Position numbers and translations under genes: made by a program. 64,000 bases of DNA from Elusimicrobia bacterium GWA2_51_34 (GTDB taxonomy: Bacteria > Elusimicrobiota > Elusimicrobia > Elusimicrobiales > UBA9959). The stretch covers positions 93,793 to 157,792 of the forward strand of contig MGTS01000042.1 of NCBI GenBank assembly GCA_001799565.1. Direction: 5' to 3'. Shown in pieces: positions 63,368 to 64,000 of the stretch. Position 1 is the stretch's first letter; every line of letters starts with the position of its first letter. The notes below the pieces were generated by a model. The model worked only from the letters and a program-made list of their open reading frames with translations, searched no databases and was not told where the DNA came from.

Positions 63368-63913
63368 ATGTCCAAAGAAATTATCCCGCATGGAATGATT
63401 GAGTCTAAAATTCTTCTTATACGCGGCCAAAAGGTTATGTTAGACCGCGACCTGGCCATACTATACGGAGTTGCCACAAAAGTGCTTAACCAGGCTGTAA
63501 AGCGAAAAATTGAAAAGTTCCCTTCCGATTTTATGTTTCAGCTTTCAAAAAAAGAGTCTTCCGATCTTTCAAGGTCACAATCTGTGACCTTGAAGAGAGG
63601 GCAGAATATTAAATTTCTGCCATACGCCTTTACGGAATACGGGGCTATACAGGCGGCAAATGTCGTCAACTCAAAAATTGCCACACAAGCCAGTATAGCT
63701 GTGGTGCGGGCATTTGCACGGCTGCGGGAAATGGTTTCAGCACACAAAGAACTTGCCGCCAAACTGGCGGAGCTTGAGCAAAGGTTGTCAGGGCATGACA
63801 CGGAGATAAAAGCTATTGTGGATGTAATCCGGCAACTGATGACCGGCCTGAATCAGCCACAGAACGATAAACATTCAGGTCCAAAAAGACAAATAGGTTT
63901 CAAGCCGGAATAA
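63368..63913 (+). CDS. ORF6N-domain protein
   Basis: The 181-residue protein has an N-terminal ORF6N domain (about 10-95: IRGQKVMLDRDLAILYGVATKVLNQAVKRK, then FPSDFMFQLSKKE and FLPYAFTEYGAIQAANV), then a helical coiled region (about 125-165). The domain is found in phage anti-repressor-like and stand-alone bacterial proteins thought to bind DNA. ggggg precedes the ATG. It is flanked by direct repeats, consistent with an acquired cassette. Confidence 0.88.
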   Translation: MSKEIIPHGMIESKILLIRGQKVMLDRDLAILYGVATKVLNQAVKRKIEKFPSDFMFQLSKKESSDLSRSQSVTLKRGQNIKFLPYAFTEYGAIQAANVVNSKIATQASIAVVRAFARLREMVSAHKELAAKLAELEQRLSGHDTEIKAIVDVIRQLMTGLNQPQNDKHSGPKRQIGFKPE

Positions 63914-63943
63914 GCCAGGCGGCAACCACTGGGCGGGGTATTG

Positions 63944-63989
63944 TGATGTATCGTGAAAAGGGTGGGGCTAATAACCTAATAATTTAAGG
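63944..63989. repeat. Direct repeat flanking the accessory block (right copy)
   Basis: It begins gatgtatcgtgaaaagggtg after tgt, then gggctaataacctaataattt. It matches the left copy at 62860-62905. It lies 30 bp after the ORF6N stop. Confidence 0.85.
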
Positions 63990-64000
63990 AAACGCCGGGG

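Overview
The window carries about 56 protein genes and three tRNA genes on both strands of a moderately GC-rich (roughly 50%) bacterial chromosome. It includes many housekeeping genes (lon, clpP, tig, plsX, fabG, acpP, rnc, rpmF, greA, radC). The metabolic genes point to an anaerobe or fermenter: a 2-oxoacid:ferredoxin oxidoreductase, acetate kinase, malic enzyme, and an acyl-CoA dehydrogenase with an EtfAB pair whose EtfA carries a fused ferredoxin domain. Lipoprotein and export signals suggest a Gram-negative-type envelope. The gene set and style would fit a candidate-phylum lineage such as Elusimicrobiota or Omnitrophota; that is inference, and no 16S gene is present to confirm it.

Layout. 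1-0.8 kb: end of a ferredoxin oxidoreductase operon. 0.9-4.9 kb (minus): geranylgeranyl-reductase-like flavoprotein, Fe-S protein and FAD oxidase. 5.0-8.8 kb: an asymmetric heterodimeric ABC exporter. 9.1-14.8 kb: transporters (AEC, AspT-like, AmpG-like MFS, CDF) and a ferredoxin. 15-21.4 kb (minus): a sugar-type ABC importer and a transglutaminase-like protein. 21.6-30.4 kb: methyltransferase, K+ channel, acetate kinase, glycosyltransferase, ABC-2 transporter and a degenerate DUF885 protein. 30.6-35.6 kb (minus): lon, clpP, tig, two tRNAs. 35.6-41 kb: a tetrapyrrole-methylase-fold protein, SpoIID protein and glycosyltransferases. 41.2-46.4 kb: DUF177-rpmF-plsX-fabG-acpP-rnc, then trmJ. 46.4-52.9 kb: B12-radical SAM, radC, acyl-CoA dehydrogenase, etfB, etfA, response regulator. 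53-62 kb: malic enzyme, tRNA-Met, greA, pilus ATPase, aspartokinase, hydantoinase, HEAT protein, dicarboxylate symporter. 62-64 kb: accessory DNA with an HNH protein, an ORF6N protein and repeats.

The most striking content is not a gene. Twenty-seven intergenic spaces hold foldback elements of about 80-220 bp. In each, one arm is a degenerate array of a 7-12 bp word and the other arm is its reverse complement, separated by an AT-rich spacer. The word differs between families, and several families recur in the window with conserved cores. The elements nearly always lie in co-directional gaps and abut or overlap the upstream stop codon; in at least four genes they encode the last residues. Other palindromic repeats are nested in one another, and one family is inserted in frame inside two unrelated proteins (an ABC exporter subunit and a hydantoinase), adding a similar peptide to each.
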